64,000 nt of DNA from Nonomuraea helvata (GTDB lineage Bacteria > Actinomycetota > Actinomycetes > Streptosporangiales > Streptosporangiaceae), in NCBI RefSeq assembly GCF_039535785.1, contig NZ_BAAAXV010000005.1:1302001-1366000 (forward strand). The letters are read 5' to 3'. Below the pieces are notes generated by a model, which saw only the letters and a program-made list of their open reading frames with translations, searched no databases and was not told the origin of the DNA. Made by a program: the position numbers and the translations under genes. Below are positions 44,933 through 53,395 of the stretch, piece by piece (position 1 is the first letter of the stretch; every line of letters starts with the position of its first letter).

Positions 44933-46426
44933 TTGAAGCGCCTGCTCATCCCCCTGGCAACCGCATGCCTGAGCGCTGCCGCCCTCGCCGTCCCCGCCAG
45001 TGCCGCCCCCAGCTGGGCCAGTGACAACCTCCAGCCCAAGCCTGCCGACGCGTACGGCGCCGCCTACTTCTGGCTCGATTCCAACGGAGCCGCGCTGCGC
45101 AAGGCCACCGAGTACCGCCTTGACACCAAGAGCGTGTCCAAGATCGTGTCGTCCGGCAGCAACGGCGCCCCTGACGGCAAGCCCGGCATGACCGGCCCCA
45201 CCGGCACGACGAAGCCCACCACCACCAAGAACGTCAACTTCCCGAAGACCATCGGCAAGGTGTTCTTCCTCGACAAGGCAGGCCAGTACCGCTGGTGCTC
45301 GGCGACGTCGATCCAGTCCAGGAACCGCAACCTGGTCGCCACCGCCGGCCACTGCGTCTTCGCGAACGGCAAGGACGACGTCTACGACAAGTGGATTTTC
45401 GTGCCGGGTTACTACCAGGGCAAGGCGCCCTTCGGCGTTTACACGGGCGCGTACGCCTTCACGGCTTACGACCTTGACACCTACGACGACTATGACGGCG
45501 ACTTCGCGTTCGTGGCGGTGCACAACGGCTTCGCGCTGGCGGGCGAGAAGGACGTTTCGCGCAGCCAGTTCAAGGCGTGGGGCGGTGACAAGTGGGTCAA
45601 GCCGCGTGAGATCAGCGCCACGGACTTCCTCAAGTGCCAGCTGACCCTCGGCGACTGCTGGTCGGAGGGTGAGGACAAGCCGGCCGACCTCGTAGGCCCT
45701 GACTACGCCGGCGCCGTCCTGGAGAAGGTGGAGGTCACCCCGGCCGCGTACAAGGATGCGAAGACCGGCAGGGGTCAGGGCTTCAAGTTCGGCGAGCCGG
45801 TTGTGGAGCAGGTCGACAAGGCCACCTGGGACGCGTACAAGGGGCCTGGCGACAAGGGCACTAAGCCGGACGAGTTCGGCAACTACACCATCACCCACTA
45901 CTTCACCCAGAAGTGGGTGAAGCCCGGCACTTCCCGCAAGTTCTACGAGGCCCACTACATGATCGGCATCGCCAAGGACATGGGCCGGCTCGGTGACGTG
46001 GTCGGTGGGCAGGGTGTGGCCTGGAACCAGCCGCTGGGCCAGCAGGTGACGGCGTTCGGCTACCCCGCCGCCCCGCACCCCGACGGCGACCGGCCGTTCT
46101 CCGGCGTGACGCCGAAGGTCTGCTCCGGCAAGACCGCCACCAAGAGCTACCAGATCAACACGTTCAGGGTCGAGACGCACCAGCTGCTCAAGTGCTCCAT
46201 GACCCCCGGCGCCGACGGCGGCCCGTGGCTCATCAAGTACGACAACGCCAAGCGCACCGGCTACGTCAACGGCGTGACCAGCCTGTTCCACGACAACGAC
46301 GGCAACGGCCGGATCGACTACATCAGCTCGGCCATCTTCGACGGTGAGGTGGCCGACGTGTACGCGAAGGCCCAGTTCGCCGAGACCAAGAAGATCGTCG
46401 GCCCCAACGGCGAGCTCCTGCAGTAG
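44933..46426 (+). CDS. Secreted trypsin-fold pseudoprotease with large insert (array gene 6)
   Basis: 497 residues. Signal peptide ending PASAA (about residue 24). His 140 (ATAGHC), Asp 190 (YDGDFAFV), insert at about 200-347 including VDKATWDAYKGPGDKG and TITHYFTQKWVKPG plus an extra Cys pair (KCQLTLGDCW). Nucleophile site TPGADGGPWL, Asp 428 (GAC). Calcium-like loop DNDGNGRIDYI. TTG start at 44933 after GTGGAG. No CRP-like site was found in its short upstream gap. It ends PNGELLQ, like the gene 3 ending TNGELYK, and is the most divergent of the insert-bearing three. Confidence 0.9.
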   Translation: MKRLLIPLATACLSAAALAVPASAAPSWASDNLQPKPADAYGAAYFWLDSNGAALRKATEYRLDTKSVSKIVSSGSNGAPDGKPGMTGPTGTTKPTTTKNVNFPKTIGKVFFLDKAGQYRWCSATSIQSRNRNLVATAGHCVFANGKDDVYDKWIFVPGYYQGKAPFGVYTGAYAFTAYDLDTYDDYDGDFAFVAVHNGFALAGEKDVSRSQFKAWGGDKWVKPREISATDFLKCQLTLGDCWSEGEDKPADLVGPDYAGAVLEKVEVTPAAYKDAKTGRGQGFKFGEPVVEQVDKATWDAYKGPGDKGTKPDEFGNYTITHYFTQKWVKPGTSRKFYEAHYMIGIAKDMGRLGDVVGGQGVAWNQPLGQQVTAFGYPAAPHPDGDRPFSGVTPKVCSGKTATKSYQINTFRVETHQLLKCSMTPGADGGPWLIKYDNAKRTGYVNGVTSLFHDNDGNGRIDYISSAIFDGEVADVYAKAQFAETKKIVGPNGELLQ

Positions 46427-46432
46427 AAAAAC

Positions 46433-46476
46433 CGGCCCGGGGCGCTCAAGGGCTCAAAGGCGAGCGCCCCGGGCCG
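46433..46476. terminator. Terminator between array gene 6 and the TPR regulator
   Basis: CGGCCCGGGGCGCTC (46433-46447) and GAGCGCCCCGGGCCG (46462-46476) form a perfect 15-bp stem. Preceded by AAAAA on the plus side, it can serve both converging genes. Confidence 0.9.
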
Positions 46477-46494
46477 CTTGACGTCCCGAAGTGG

Positions 46495-47853
46495 TCACAC
46501 CGCCGTGAGCTCGCGCGACTTCTCCCGCAGCGTCAGCACAGCCCGCTCGTTCTTGTACGGCTCCAGCCGCCGCCGCAGATCGGCCGCGTAAGACCGGGTC
46601 CGGGCCGACTGCAGCTCCCCGGCCAGCGCGAAAGCGGTGGCGGCGGCGGAGCACGCCTCCTCCAGCTCCCCGCTCTGCAACAGCCCCGCGGCCAGCAGCG
46701 ACAGGTTGAACATCCGCCCCCGGACATACCGGGAGTCCATGTCGAGCGACCGCCGAGCGTGCCGCACGGCCCGCTCCCCCTGCCCGAGGTCGCGGAAGCA
46801 GTGGGCGAACTTGGCGGACAGATAGGCCTCGTCGAAGTAGCTCAGCCAGGCGGGCTCGTCGGCGGCCTTGCGCGCGTCGAAGGCGCTCTCCGCCTCGTGC
46901 AGGGATGCGCCGCAGGAGCGGGCGTCGCCCAGGCCCGCGTGGGCGTGGGCCTCGAGGACGTGGGCGGAGGCCAGCAGCGTGTGGACGCCGGCGCGGCGGG
47001 CGGACATCTGGGCGGCCCTGGCGAGGTCGAGGGCGTGGGCCGGCTGGCCCATGTAGATGGCCTGGTGTGCCATGCCGGCCAGGATCTCGCCGCCCAGGGT
47101 GTGGTCGTCGGCGCCCCTGGCCAGGCGGAGCGCCTGGATGAGGTAGCGCTGGGCGAGGCCGTGCTGCTCCATGTCGTAGGCCATCCAGCCGGCCAGGCGG
47201 GTCAGCTCGGCGGCCGCGGCGGCCAGCTGCCTTCCGGTGGCCTCGCCGTACAGGCCGTCCTTGAGCAGCGGCGAGACGGCGGTGTCGAGGTATTTGACCA
47301 CGGAAGAGCGGACGCGGCCGCTGCCGAAGCGGTTGTCCAGCTCACCGAACGATCGGGTGACCTCCTGGATGGCGGCGATGTCGGCGCGGCCCACCCGCCG
47401 CGCGCCCGTGCCGCTCGGGTGTCCCTGGGATGGGGACGTCAGCCAGCGGACGGCTCCTACCGAGCCTGCCCCTATTGCGAAAGTCGAGTCGATGAGGAAT
47501 CTCCGTCTTTCTACGTCGGCCCGCCAGAGCGCCGTCACGGTCGCCACCCCCTCCTGCCACGTGTGCGTGAACTCCTGCCCGAGATCGAGGGGCGTGAGGA
47601 TGGCGGGCATGCCCAGGTCTTCCGAGGTAACCGGTCGGCCCAGCCGCATCGCGAATATCTCCGTGAGCAGGCTCGGCACGGGATCACGTGGCCTCTGGCC
47701 GCCGATCCAGCGCAGCACGGAGCTGTGGTCGTATTTGAGACCCGGAGTGCCACGCGCAGCTCCCCAATCGTTGAGGCACCTGGCCAGTCCCTTGTGGGAG
47801 AACCCTGCCTCCGAGATGAGCTGCCGCAGCAGTCGGTTTGGCTCGCGTTCCAT
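46495..47853 (-). CDS. HTH regulator with TPR-like C-terminal domain
   Basis: 452 residues. The N-terminal HTH is NRLLRQLISEAGFSHKGLAR and then HSSVLRWIGGQRPRD. A short hydrophobic patch near residue 140 is probably buried, not a membrane segment. The C-terminal 260 residues form helical TPR-like repeats (TRLAGWMAYDMEQHGLAQRY; LGGEILAGMAHQAIYMG). Such regulators are abundant in Streptomyces and relatives and often bind small signals or partner proteins. I chose the ATG at 47853, with GAGGAG upstream. It converges on the protease array and may or may not control it. Confidence 0.85.
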   Translation of the reverse strand: MEREPNRLLRQLISEAGFSHKGLARCLNDWGAARGTPGLKYDHSSVLRWIGGQRPRDPVPSLLTEIFAMRLGRPVTSEDLGMPAILTPLDLGQEFTHTWQEGVATVTALWRADVERRRFLIDSTFAIGAGSVGAVRWLTSPSQGHPSGTGARRVGRADIAAIQEVTRSFGELDNRFGSGRVRSSVVKYLDTAVSPLLKDGLYGEATGRQLAAAAAELTRLAGWMAYDMEQHGLAQRYLIQALRLARGADDHTLGGEILAGMAHQAIYMGQPAHALDLARAAQMSARRAGVHTLLASAHVLEAHAHAGLGDARSCGASLHEAESAFDARKAADEPAWLSYFDEAYLSAKFAHCFRDLGQGERAVRHARRSLDMDSRYVRGRMFNLSLLAAGLLQSGELEEACSAAATAFALAGELQSARTRSYAADLRRRLEPYKNERAVLTLREKSRELTAV

Positions 47854-47954
47854 CGCTCTCCTCGTCGCAGGAGTGGGCGCCCACATCCTTACAGAGAGCT
47901 ATTGTTATATCACCTTGAGTAAAGGTTTAAGGGCGTTTCTCAAGGGACAGCAAA

Positions 47955-47988
47955 ACGGGGGCCCCTACTAAATCAGAGAGGCCCCCGT
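47955..47988 (-). terminator. Terminator after malic enzyme
   Basis: ACGGGGGCC (47955-47963) and GGCCCCCGT (47980-47988) pair perfectly, 11 nt past the malic enzyme stop; on the minus strand GTTTTG follows. Confidence 0.75.
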
Positions 47989-47998
47989 AATGGGCTGG

Positions 47999-49207
47999 TC
48001 AGAGGCGGGCGACGCCGTCGGCCCGGGCCTGGGCCGAGACGGCGGCCGTCACGGCGGGCGCCACGCGCTCGTCGAACGGGCTCGGGATGACATACGTCGG
48101 CGAGAGGTCGTCGCCGACCACGCCCGCCAGCGCGTCGGCCGCGGCCACCTTCATGTTCTCGGTGATGGAGGAGGCACGCACGTCCAGGGCGCCCCTGAAC
48201 ACCCCGGGGAACGCGAGCACGTTGTTGATCTGGTTGGGGAAGTCGGAGCGCCCGGTGGCCACGACCTTGACGTGCCTGGCGGCCACCTCGGGGTGGACCT
48301 CGGGCGTGGGGTTGGACAGGGCGAAGACGATGGCGTCGGGGGCCATGGAGGCGATGGCCTGCTCGGAGACGGTGGACCCGGACAGCCCGAGGAACACGTC
48401 GGCGCCGGCCAGCGCGTCCTCCGTCGAGCCGGTGTGACGCGCGCGGTTGGTGTCGCGGGCGAGGGCCTCCTTGACGGGGTTGAGCCCCTCCCTGCCCTCG
48501 TAGATCATGCCCTTGGAGTCGGAGACCGCGATGTCGCCGATGCCCGCCTCCAGGAGGATGCGGGTGACCGCGACGCCGGACGCGCCCGCTCCGGCCACGA
48601 CGGCGCGCAGGTCGCCCAGCGAGCGCCCGGTCAGGCGGGCGGCGTTCTGGAGCGCGGCCAGCGCCACGATGGCGGTGCCGTGCTGGTCGTCGTGGAAGAC
48701 GGGGATGTCGAGCCGCGCACGCAGCCGGTCCTCGACCTCGAAGCAGCGGGGGGCGCTGATGTCCTCCAGGTTGATGCCGCCGAACGACGGCGCGAGGCGC
48801 GCGACGGTCTCGACGAGCTCGTCGACGTCGGTGCAGTCGAGGCAGATGGGGACGGCGTCGACGTTCGCGAACTGCTTGAACAGCAGCGCCTTGCCCTCCA
48901 TGACCGGCATGGCGGCGGAGGGGCCGATGTCGCCCAGGCCGAGCACGGCGGTGCCGTCGGAGACGACGGCGACCACGTTGGAGACCCAGGTGTAGTCGTT
49001 GACCAGCGAGGGCGTCTCGGCGATGGCGGTGCAGACGCGGGCCACGCCGGGCGTGTAGGCGAGCGAGAGGTCGTCCGCGTCGCGGACGGGAACGGTCGAG
49101 CGGACCTCCAGCTTGCCGCCGCGGTGCAGCGCGAAAGCCGGATCGAGATCGAGTTTCTCAACGGAAGCAGAAGCGGGCGTGACAGCCACAGCGACCCCTG
49201 TAGTCAT
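47999..49207 (-). CDS. NAD(P)-dependent malic enzyme
   Basis: 402 residues. Tyr in SLAYTPGVARVCTAI, Lys in MPVMEGKALLFKQFANVDAV, the metal site in NLEDISAPRCFEVE and FHDDQHGTAIVALAALQNAA, and the NAD(P) loop VVAGAGASGVAVTRILLEAG. It oxidatively decarboxylates malate to pyruvate. The short bacterial form lacks the phosphotransacetylase tail of MaeB. The start at 49207 uses ATG; a 260-bp divergent gap separates it from the amino-acid transporter. Confidence 0.93.
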   Translation of the reverse strand: MTTGVAVAVTPASASVEKLDLDPAFALHRGGKLEVRSTVPVRDADDLSLAYTPGVARVCTAIAETPSLVNDYTWVSNVVAVVSDGTAVLGLGDIGPSAAMPVMEGKALLFKQFANVDAVPICLDCTDVDELVETVARLAPSFGGINLEDISAPRCFEVEDRLRARLDIPVFHDDQHGTAIVALAALQNAARLTGRSLGDLRAVVAGAGASGVAVTRILLEAGIGDIAVSDSKGMIYEGREGLNPVKEALARDTNRARHTGSTEDALAGADVFLGLSGSTVSEQAIASMAPDAIVFALSNPTPEVHPEVAARHVKVVATGRSDFPNQINNVLAFPGVFRGALDVRASSITENMKVAAADALAGVVGDDLSPTYVIPSPFDERVAPAVTAAVSAQARADGVARL

Positions 49208-49467
49208 CGGGAGCGGAAGAAACCTTCGGCGAACGAGCGCGAGCGGGCTGGCTTCGGTAGCTGCCAGGATCCCCTCGTCGGTCGTCTCAGAGGGGTACGG
49301 GGGTCACCCGTCTCACTATCGTGCCACATGGTGAGATGGTCTCGGTGTCGGCACCGACGCCGTTCCGTTGACGCATCGTTAAATCTCCGATGACGGACCG
49401 CTGCGAAACCCCATTTAAACTGCACAAAACGCAAGCTTCGTGGTATTTCACTTCGAGGAGGCCGTAC

Positions 49468-50325
49468 ATGGCCCTCAGTCCCAAGGGCCGCCGTGGCTAC
49501 GCCGCCGGCGCGCTCGCCTTGATCGCTGCTTTCACGCTGTCCGCGTGCGGCGGCGGCTCCGGCTCGAGCTCCGGCAGCACGACCAGCGCGAGCGCCTCCG
49601 CGGCAGGCGGTGTCAAGCTGGTGCAGCCCGGGAAGCTCACGGTCTGCACGAACATCCCGTACGAGCCGTTCCAGTTCAAGGACGCCAGCGGCAAGATCGT
49701 CGGCTTCGACGTGGACATCGTCGATCTCGCCGCGAAGAAGCTGGGTGTGACCCAGAACATCGTGGACATCGACTTCGCCGTCATCAAGAGCGGCGCGGCC
49801 ATGGCGGCCGGCAAGTGCGACGTGGCCGCCGCCGGCATGACGATCACTCCCGAGCGCAAGCAGAACATCGACTTCTCCGACCCGTACTTCGACGCCACGC
49901 AGGCGCTGCTGGCCAAGAAGGGCACGGGCGCCAAGTCGCTCGAGGACGTCAAGGCCAAGAACCTCAAGCTGGGCGCCCAGGCCAGCACCACGGGCCTCGA
50001 CTACGTCAAGAAGCAGGGCCTCAACCCCACCGAGTACGCCGACTCGGCCAAGGAGCTGCTGGCTCTGCAGGCCGGGCAGGCCGACGTGATCGTGCAGGAC
50101 CTCCCGGTCGTGCTCACCTGGCTGAAGAAGCCGGAGATCGCCGCGAAGTTCGAGCTGATCGGCAGCCTGGACACCGGCGAGCAGTACGGCATCGGCCTGA
50201 AGAAGGGCGCCGACCCGGCGCTGCTCAAGACGATCAATGAAGAGATCGCCAAGGCCAAGCAAGACGGCACCTACGAGAAGATCTACGTGAAGTGGTTCGG
50301 CAAGAAGCCCGGCGAGCTGGGCTGA
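49468..50325 (+). CDS. Amino-acid ABC transporter substrate-binding lipoprotein
   Basis: 285 residues. The lipobox is FTLSACGGG, Cys 22 being the lipidated residue, followed by a Ser/Gly linker. The SBP_bac_3 domain has LTVCTNIPYEPFQFKD, GFDVDIVDLAAKKLG, and MTITPERKQNIDFSDPYFDA, typical of polar amino-acid binders. GGAGG lies upstream of the ATG at 49468. It heads a three-gene operon (binding protein, permease, ATPase), with only 3 bp to the permease. Confidence 0.93.
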   Translation: MALSPKGRRGYAAGALALIAAFTLSACGGGSGSSSGSTTSASASAAGGVKLVQPGKLTVCTNIPYEPFQFKDASGKIVGFDVDIVDLAAKKLGVTQNIVDIDFAVIKSGAAMAAGKCDVAAAGMTITPERKQNIDFSDPYFDATQALLAKKGTGAKSLEDVKAKNLKLGAQASTTGLDYVKKQGLNPTEYADSAKELLALQAGQADVIVQDLPVVLTWLKKPEIAAKFELIGSLDTGEQYGIGLKKGADPALLKTINEEIAKAKQDGTYEKIYVKWFGKKPGELG

Positions 50326-50328
50326 TCC

Positions 50329-51156
50329 ATGGCCGACCAGCCGAAGACGGCTGAGCCTGCCCGCGCCAGGCTCAGCCCTCGGAAGAAGCAGCGGATCAGC
50401 CGGGGCGTCCAGTACGTCGTCCTGGTCGTCGCGCTCGTCGCCCTGGTCCTGTACGCGGACTGGGGCGGCCTGGCCCAGAACTTCGCCAAGGCGGACGTCG
50501 CGCGTCACGCGCTGCCCGACCTGTTCACGATCGCGCTGCGCAACACGATCATCTACGCGGTCGGGGGGTTCGCCTTCTCGTTCGTGCTGGGGCTGCTGCT
50601 CGCGCTCATGCGGCTCTCGCAGGTCCGGCCGTACCGGTGGATCGCGATCGTCTACATCGAGATCTTCCGCGGGCTCCCCGCGCTGCTGATCTTCCTGATG
50701 ATCACGTTCCTGCCTCTCGCGCTGCCCGGCTTCCAGGTGCCCTTCGGCACGTACGGACAGGGCATCCTGGGGCTGGGTCTGGTCGGGGCGGCGTACCAGG
50801 CGGAGGTCTTCCGCGCGGGCCTGCAGGCCGTGCCGAAGGGTCAGACCGAAGCGGCCAGGTCGCTGGGTATGTCGGCCACCCGGGCGCAGGTCACCGTGGT
50901 GATCCCCCAGGCCGTGCGCATGGTCATCCCGCCCACCACCAACCAGTTCGTGGCCCTGCTCAAGGACTCCTCGCTGGTGCTGTTCCTCGGTGTCTCGGGC
51001 GAGTACGTCGAGCTGGCCAAGTTCGGCAACGACCTGGCTTCCCAGTACGCCAACGCCACGCCCATCATGGTCGCGGGCGTGACGTACCTGATCGTCACGA
51101 TCCCGCTGGGATACCTCGCGTCCCGGCTTGAGCGACGTAAGGGGAGCGCCCGATGA
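50329..51156 (+). CDS. Amino-acid ABC transporter permease
   Basis: 275 residues, His/Glu/Gln/Arg/opine family. About five membrane helices. The EAA motif is in VFRAGLQAVPKGQTEAARSL and GMSATRAQVTVVIPQAVRMV. The N-terminal 25 residues are basic. Its stop overlaps the ATPase start (ATGA). It forms a homodimeric pore. Confidence 0.93.
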   Translation: MADQPKTAEPARARLSPRKKQRISRGVQYVVLVVALVALVLYADWGGLAQNFAKADVARHALPDLFTIALRNTIIYAVGGFAFSFVLGLLLALMRLSQVRPYRWIAIVYIEIFRGLPALLIFLMITFLPLALPGFQVPFGTYGQGILGLGLVGAAYQAEVFRAGLQAVPKGQTEAARSLGMSATRAQVTVVIPQAVRMVIPPTTNQFVALLKDSSLVLFLGVSGEYVELAKFGNDLASQYANATPIMVAGVTYLIVTIPLGYLASRLERRKGSAR

Positions 51157-51896
51157 CGCACGCGATCGACGTCAGGGACCTGCACAAATACTTCGGTCAG
51201 AACGAGGTGCTCAAGGGCATCAACCTGGCGGTCGAGACCGGGCAGGTGGTCTGCGTCATCGGCCCTTCGGGGTCGGGCAAGTCGACCCTGCTGCGCTGCG
51301 TGAACCTGCTGGAGCAGCCCACCAAGGGCACGGTGTTCGTACGAGGGGTCGAGGTGACCGACCCCGACGCCGACATCGACGCCGTCAGGCGGCACATCGG
51401 CATGGTCTTCCAGCAGTTCAACCTCTTCCCGCACATGACGGCGCTGCAGAACGTCATGATCGCCCAGCAGCGGGTGCTGAAGCGGAGCAAGAAGGAAGCC
51501 GAGGTCGTCGCGAGGGAGAACCTGGAGAAGGTGGGCGTCGGCGACAAGTGCGACGCCCTGCCGGGCCAGCTCTCGGGCGGTCAGCAGCAGCGCGTGGCGA
51601 TCGCCAGGGCGCTGGCCATGAACCCGGACCTGATGCTGTTCGACGAGCCCACCTCGGCGCTCGACCCCGAACTGGTGGGCGACGTGCTCACCGTCATGCG
51701 GAAGCTGGCGGAGGAGGGCATGACCATGCTCGTGGTCACCCACGAGATGGGCTTCGCCCGTGAGGTGGCCGATCGGGTGGTGTTCATGGACGGCGGCGTG
51801 ATCGTCGAGGACGGCGCTCCCGCGCAGGTCATCGGCGACCCGCAGCAGGAACGCACCCGCTCCTTCCTGCGCCGCGTCCTTCACCCGGAGGAGTAG
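51153..51896 (+). CDS. Amino-acid ABC transporter ATP-binding protein (GlnQ type)
   Basis: 247 residues. Walker A GPSGSGKST, Q-loop VFQQFNLFPHMT, signature LSGGQQQRVAIARAL, Walker B LMLFDEPTSALDPE and switch His in VVTHEMGF. Complete ATPase of the polar amino acid transporter class. Overlaps the permease gene by 4 nt and is followed by a strong terminator. Confidence 0.95.
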   Translation: MTHAIDVRDLHKYFGQNEVLKGINLAVETGQVVCVIGPSGSGKSTLLRCVNLLEQPTKGTVFVRGVEVTDPDADIDAVRRHIGMVFQQFNLFPHMTALQNVMIAQQRVLKRSKKEAEVVARENLEKVGVGDKCDALPGQLSGGQQQRVAIARALAMNPDLMLFDEPTSALDPELVGDVLTVMRKLAEEGMTMLVVTHEMGFAREVADRVVFMDGGVIVEDGAPAQVIGDPQQERTRSFLRRVLHPEE

Positions 51897-51902
51897 GCCC
51901 GG

Positions 51903-51932
51903 CCGCGCGCCCCGCCCGCGCGGGGCGCGCGG
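51903..51932 (+). terminator. Terminator of the amino-acid ABC operon
   Basis: CCGCGCGCCCCG (51903-51914) and CGGGGCGCGCGG (51921-51932) form a perfect 12-bp stem with a 6-nt loop. Confidence 0.85.
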
Positions 51933-51970
51933 GCGGGACGTCGGCGGGGGCGATCGTGTAATACTCCGGC

Positions 51971-52396
51971 ATGGACCTCACCTCTTACGCCGAGTGGGCG
52001 CTCCGCCTGGTCAACGACCCGGACCCGCCACCCGAGCTGAGAGAGCTGCGGGACGAGCTGGCCGCCGTCTTCGACGCGGCCGAGGACGAGCAGGCCGCGG
52101 TCGAGCGGCTGAACGCCCTGCTGGTGCGCTATCCCGTACGCCCCCAGCTCACCGACCACGACGGCCGGGGCTGGCACCTCCACCTGGCCGAGCAGGACGC
52201 CGCCGGCGCCGTGATGGGCCTGGCCGCGGTGGTGGCGGAGCTGGGCGTCGACCGGCTCGGCCGGTGCCAGGAGCCGCGCTGCCGGCAGGCGTTCCTGGAC
52301 ACCTCGTCCAACCGCTCCCGCCGCTACTGCTCGCCCCGCTGCGCCAGCCGCGCGAACGTGGCCGCCTTCCGCGCCCGGCAGAGGAACGGCTCCTGA
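51971..52396 (+). CDS. CGNR zinc-finger (ABATE-type) protein
   Basis: 141 residues. The N-terminal ABATE-like stress domain (LRELRDELAAVFDAAEDEQA, then WHLHLAEQDAAGAVMG) is followed by a zinc finger, CQEPRCRQAFLDTSSNRSRR and YCSPRCASRANVAAFRAR, with the four cysteines and the variant of the CGNR motif (CASR). Such proteins are probably transcriptional regulators. ATG at 51971; a TAATAC 8 bp upstream could be a -10 box for a leaderless start. It is convergent with sodX. Confidence 0.87.
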   Translation: MDLTSYAEWALRLVNDPDPPPELRELRDELAAVFDAAEDEQAAVERLNALLVRYPVRPQLTDHDGRGWHLHLAEQDAAGAVMGLAAVVAELGVDRLGRCQEPRCRQAFLDTSSNRSRRYCSPRCASRANVAAFRARQRNGS

Positions 52397-52397
52397 A

Positions 52398-52694
52398 TCA
52401 GCGGTCTCGTCGCAGCAGGGGCCAGTAGCGCAGCACGACCCGTCCCACGATGTCCTGGACGGGGCCGAAGTCCCAGCTGTCGCGGCGCCCGCTCGCCCGC
52501 TGGTTGTCGCTCTCCAGCCACCAGCCGTCGGCACCGTGCCACTGTGCCCGTTTCACGATCAGGCGGCCGGGGTCGCCGGGGAGCCTGGCCACCACGAGGT
52601 CGCCCGGACGGACGGCGGCGTTCCTGCGTACCAGGAGCCAGTCGCCGGGGACCAGCGCGGGACGCATCGAATCGCCCTCGACACGCACTCTCAT
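52398..52694 (-). CDS. sodX: Nickel superoxide dismutase maturation protease (S26)
   Basis: 98 residues, a small signal-peptidase-I-like enzyme. Catalytic Ser 9 in VEGDSMRPALVPGDWLLV and Lys 48 in RLIVKRAQ. It removes the leader of SodN to expose the N-terminal His that binds nickel. GAGGAG lies 5 nt before the ATG at 52694; longer GTG starts exist upstream. It is divergent from sodN, the standard arrangement. Confidence 0.9.
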   Translation of the reverse strand: MRVRVEGDSMRPALVPGDWLLVRRNAAVRPGDLVVARLPGDPGRLIVKRAQWHGADGWWLESDNQRASGRRDSWDFGPVQDIVGRVVLRYWPLLRRDR

Positions 52695-52866
52695 GATCTC
52701 CTCAAGGACGCGCACGGCGGCGGACGGAAGTCTCCGCCCGAACCTGCCGCGGAACAAGCGTAAGACCCACGGGCGCCGAGCAATCCCCCCTCCTCCGCGG
52801 TCGTTCCACACCCGAGTAAGGTCGGTTGTGGACCAAGCTGATTCAGCATCAAGGAAGGATTTTCTG

Positions 52867-53268
52867 ATGCTCGCACGACTGCTACGACCCAAGCAGGTCG
52901 CCTCCGCGCACTGTGACCTGCCCTGTGGGGTCTACGACCCCGCTCAGGCCCGCATCGAGGCCGAGTCGGTCAAGGCGATCATGGAGAAGTACGCAGGCAA
53001 CGAGGACCCGGTCTTCCGCGCCCGCGCGCTGACCATCAAGGAGGAGCGCGCCGAGCTGGTCAAGCACCACCTGTGGGTGCTGTGGACCGACTACTTCAAG
53101 CCACCGCACCTCGAGCAGTACCCTCAGCTCCACCAGCTCTTCTGGGACGCCACGAAGCTCGCGGGCGCCGCCGGCGCCAAGGGCACCGTCGACGTCGCCA
53201 AGGCCGAGGACCTGCTGGGCAAGATCGACGAAATCGCCAAGATCTTCTGGGAGACCAAGGCGGCCTAA
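52867..53268 (+). CDS. sodN: Nickel superoxide dismutase precursor
   Basis: 133 residues. A 14-residue leader is followed by the nickel hook HCDLPCGVYD, with His 15, Cys 16 and Cys 20 as ligands after cleavage by SodX. The helical body contains FRARALTIKEERAELVKHHL and WVLWTDYFKPPHLEQYP, the usual hexamer-forming bundle. AAGGA lies before the ATG. Cytoplasmic superoxide detoxification. Expression likely depends on nickel, but no confident Nur site was read in the 172-bp gap. Confidence 0.96.
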   Translation: MLARLLRPKQVASAHCDLPCGVYDPAQARIEAESVKAIMEKYAGNEDPVFRARALTIKEERAELVKHHLWVLWTDYFKPPHLEQYPQLHQLFWDATKLAGAAGAKGTVDVAKAEDLLGKIDEIAKIFWETKAA

Positions 53269-53278
53269 AACGGCACAT

Positions 53279-53314
53279 AAGGCTCTGTGCGGCGGCGTCC
53301 GCGCAGAGCCTTTT
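53279..53314 (+). terminator. Terminator after sodN
   Basis: AAGGCTCTGTGC pairs with GCGCAGAGCCTT (one G-T pair) and is followed by TT; a standard intrinsic terminator. Confidence 0.9.
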
Positions 53315-53395
53315 CCGTTGATGGCGAGTCTGAATCGTCCAAGCACCTCCCAGGGGCGGTAAGTTGCAGTTGGCGTCGGAAACGCGAGGAGGAAC

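Noticed and set aside
38181..46426. Serine-to-aspartate changes as sequencing errors
   Set aside because: The same residue is changed in four separate genes with clean frames and two-base codon differences; independent errors are implausible.
47237..47971. Plus-strand gene opposite the TPR regulator
   Set aside because: Shadow of the minus-strand regulator, which has a clear HTH and helical repeats.
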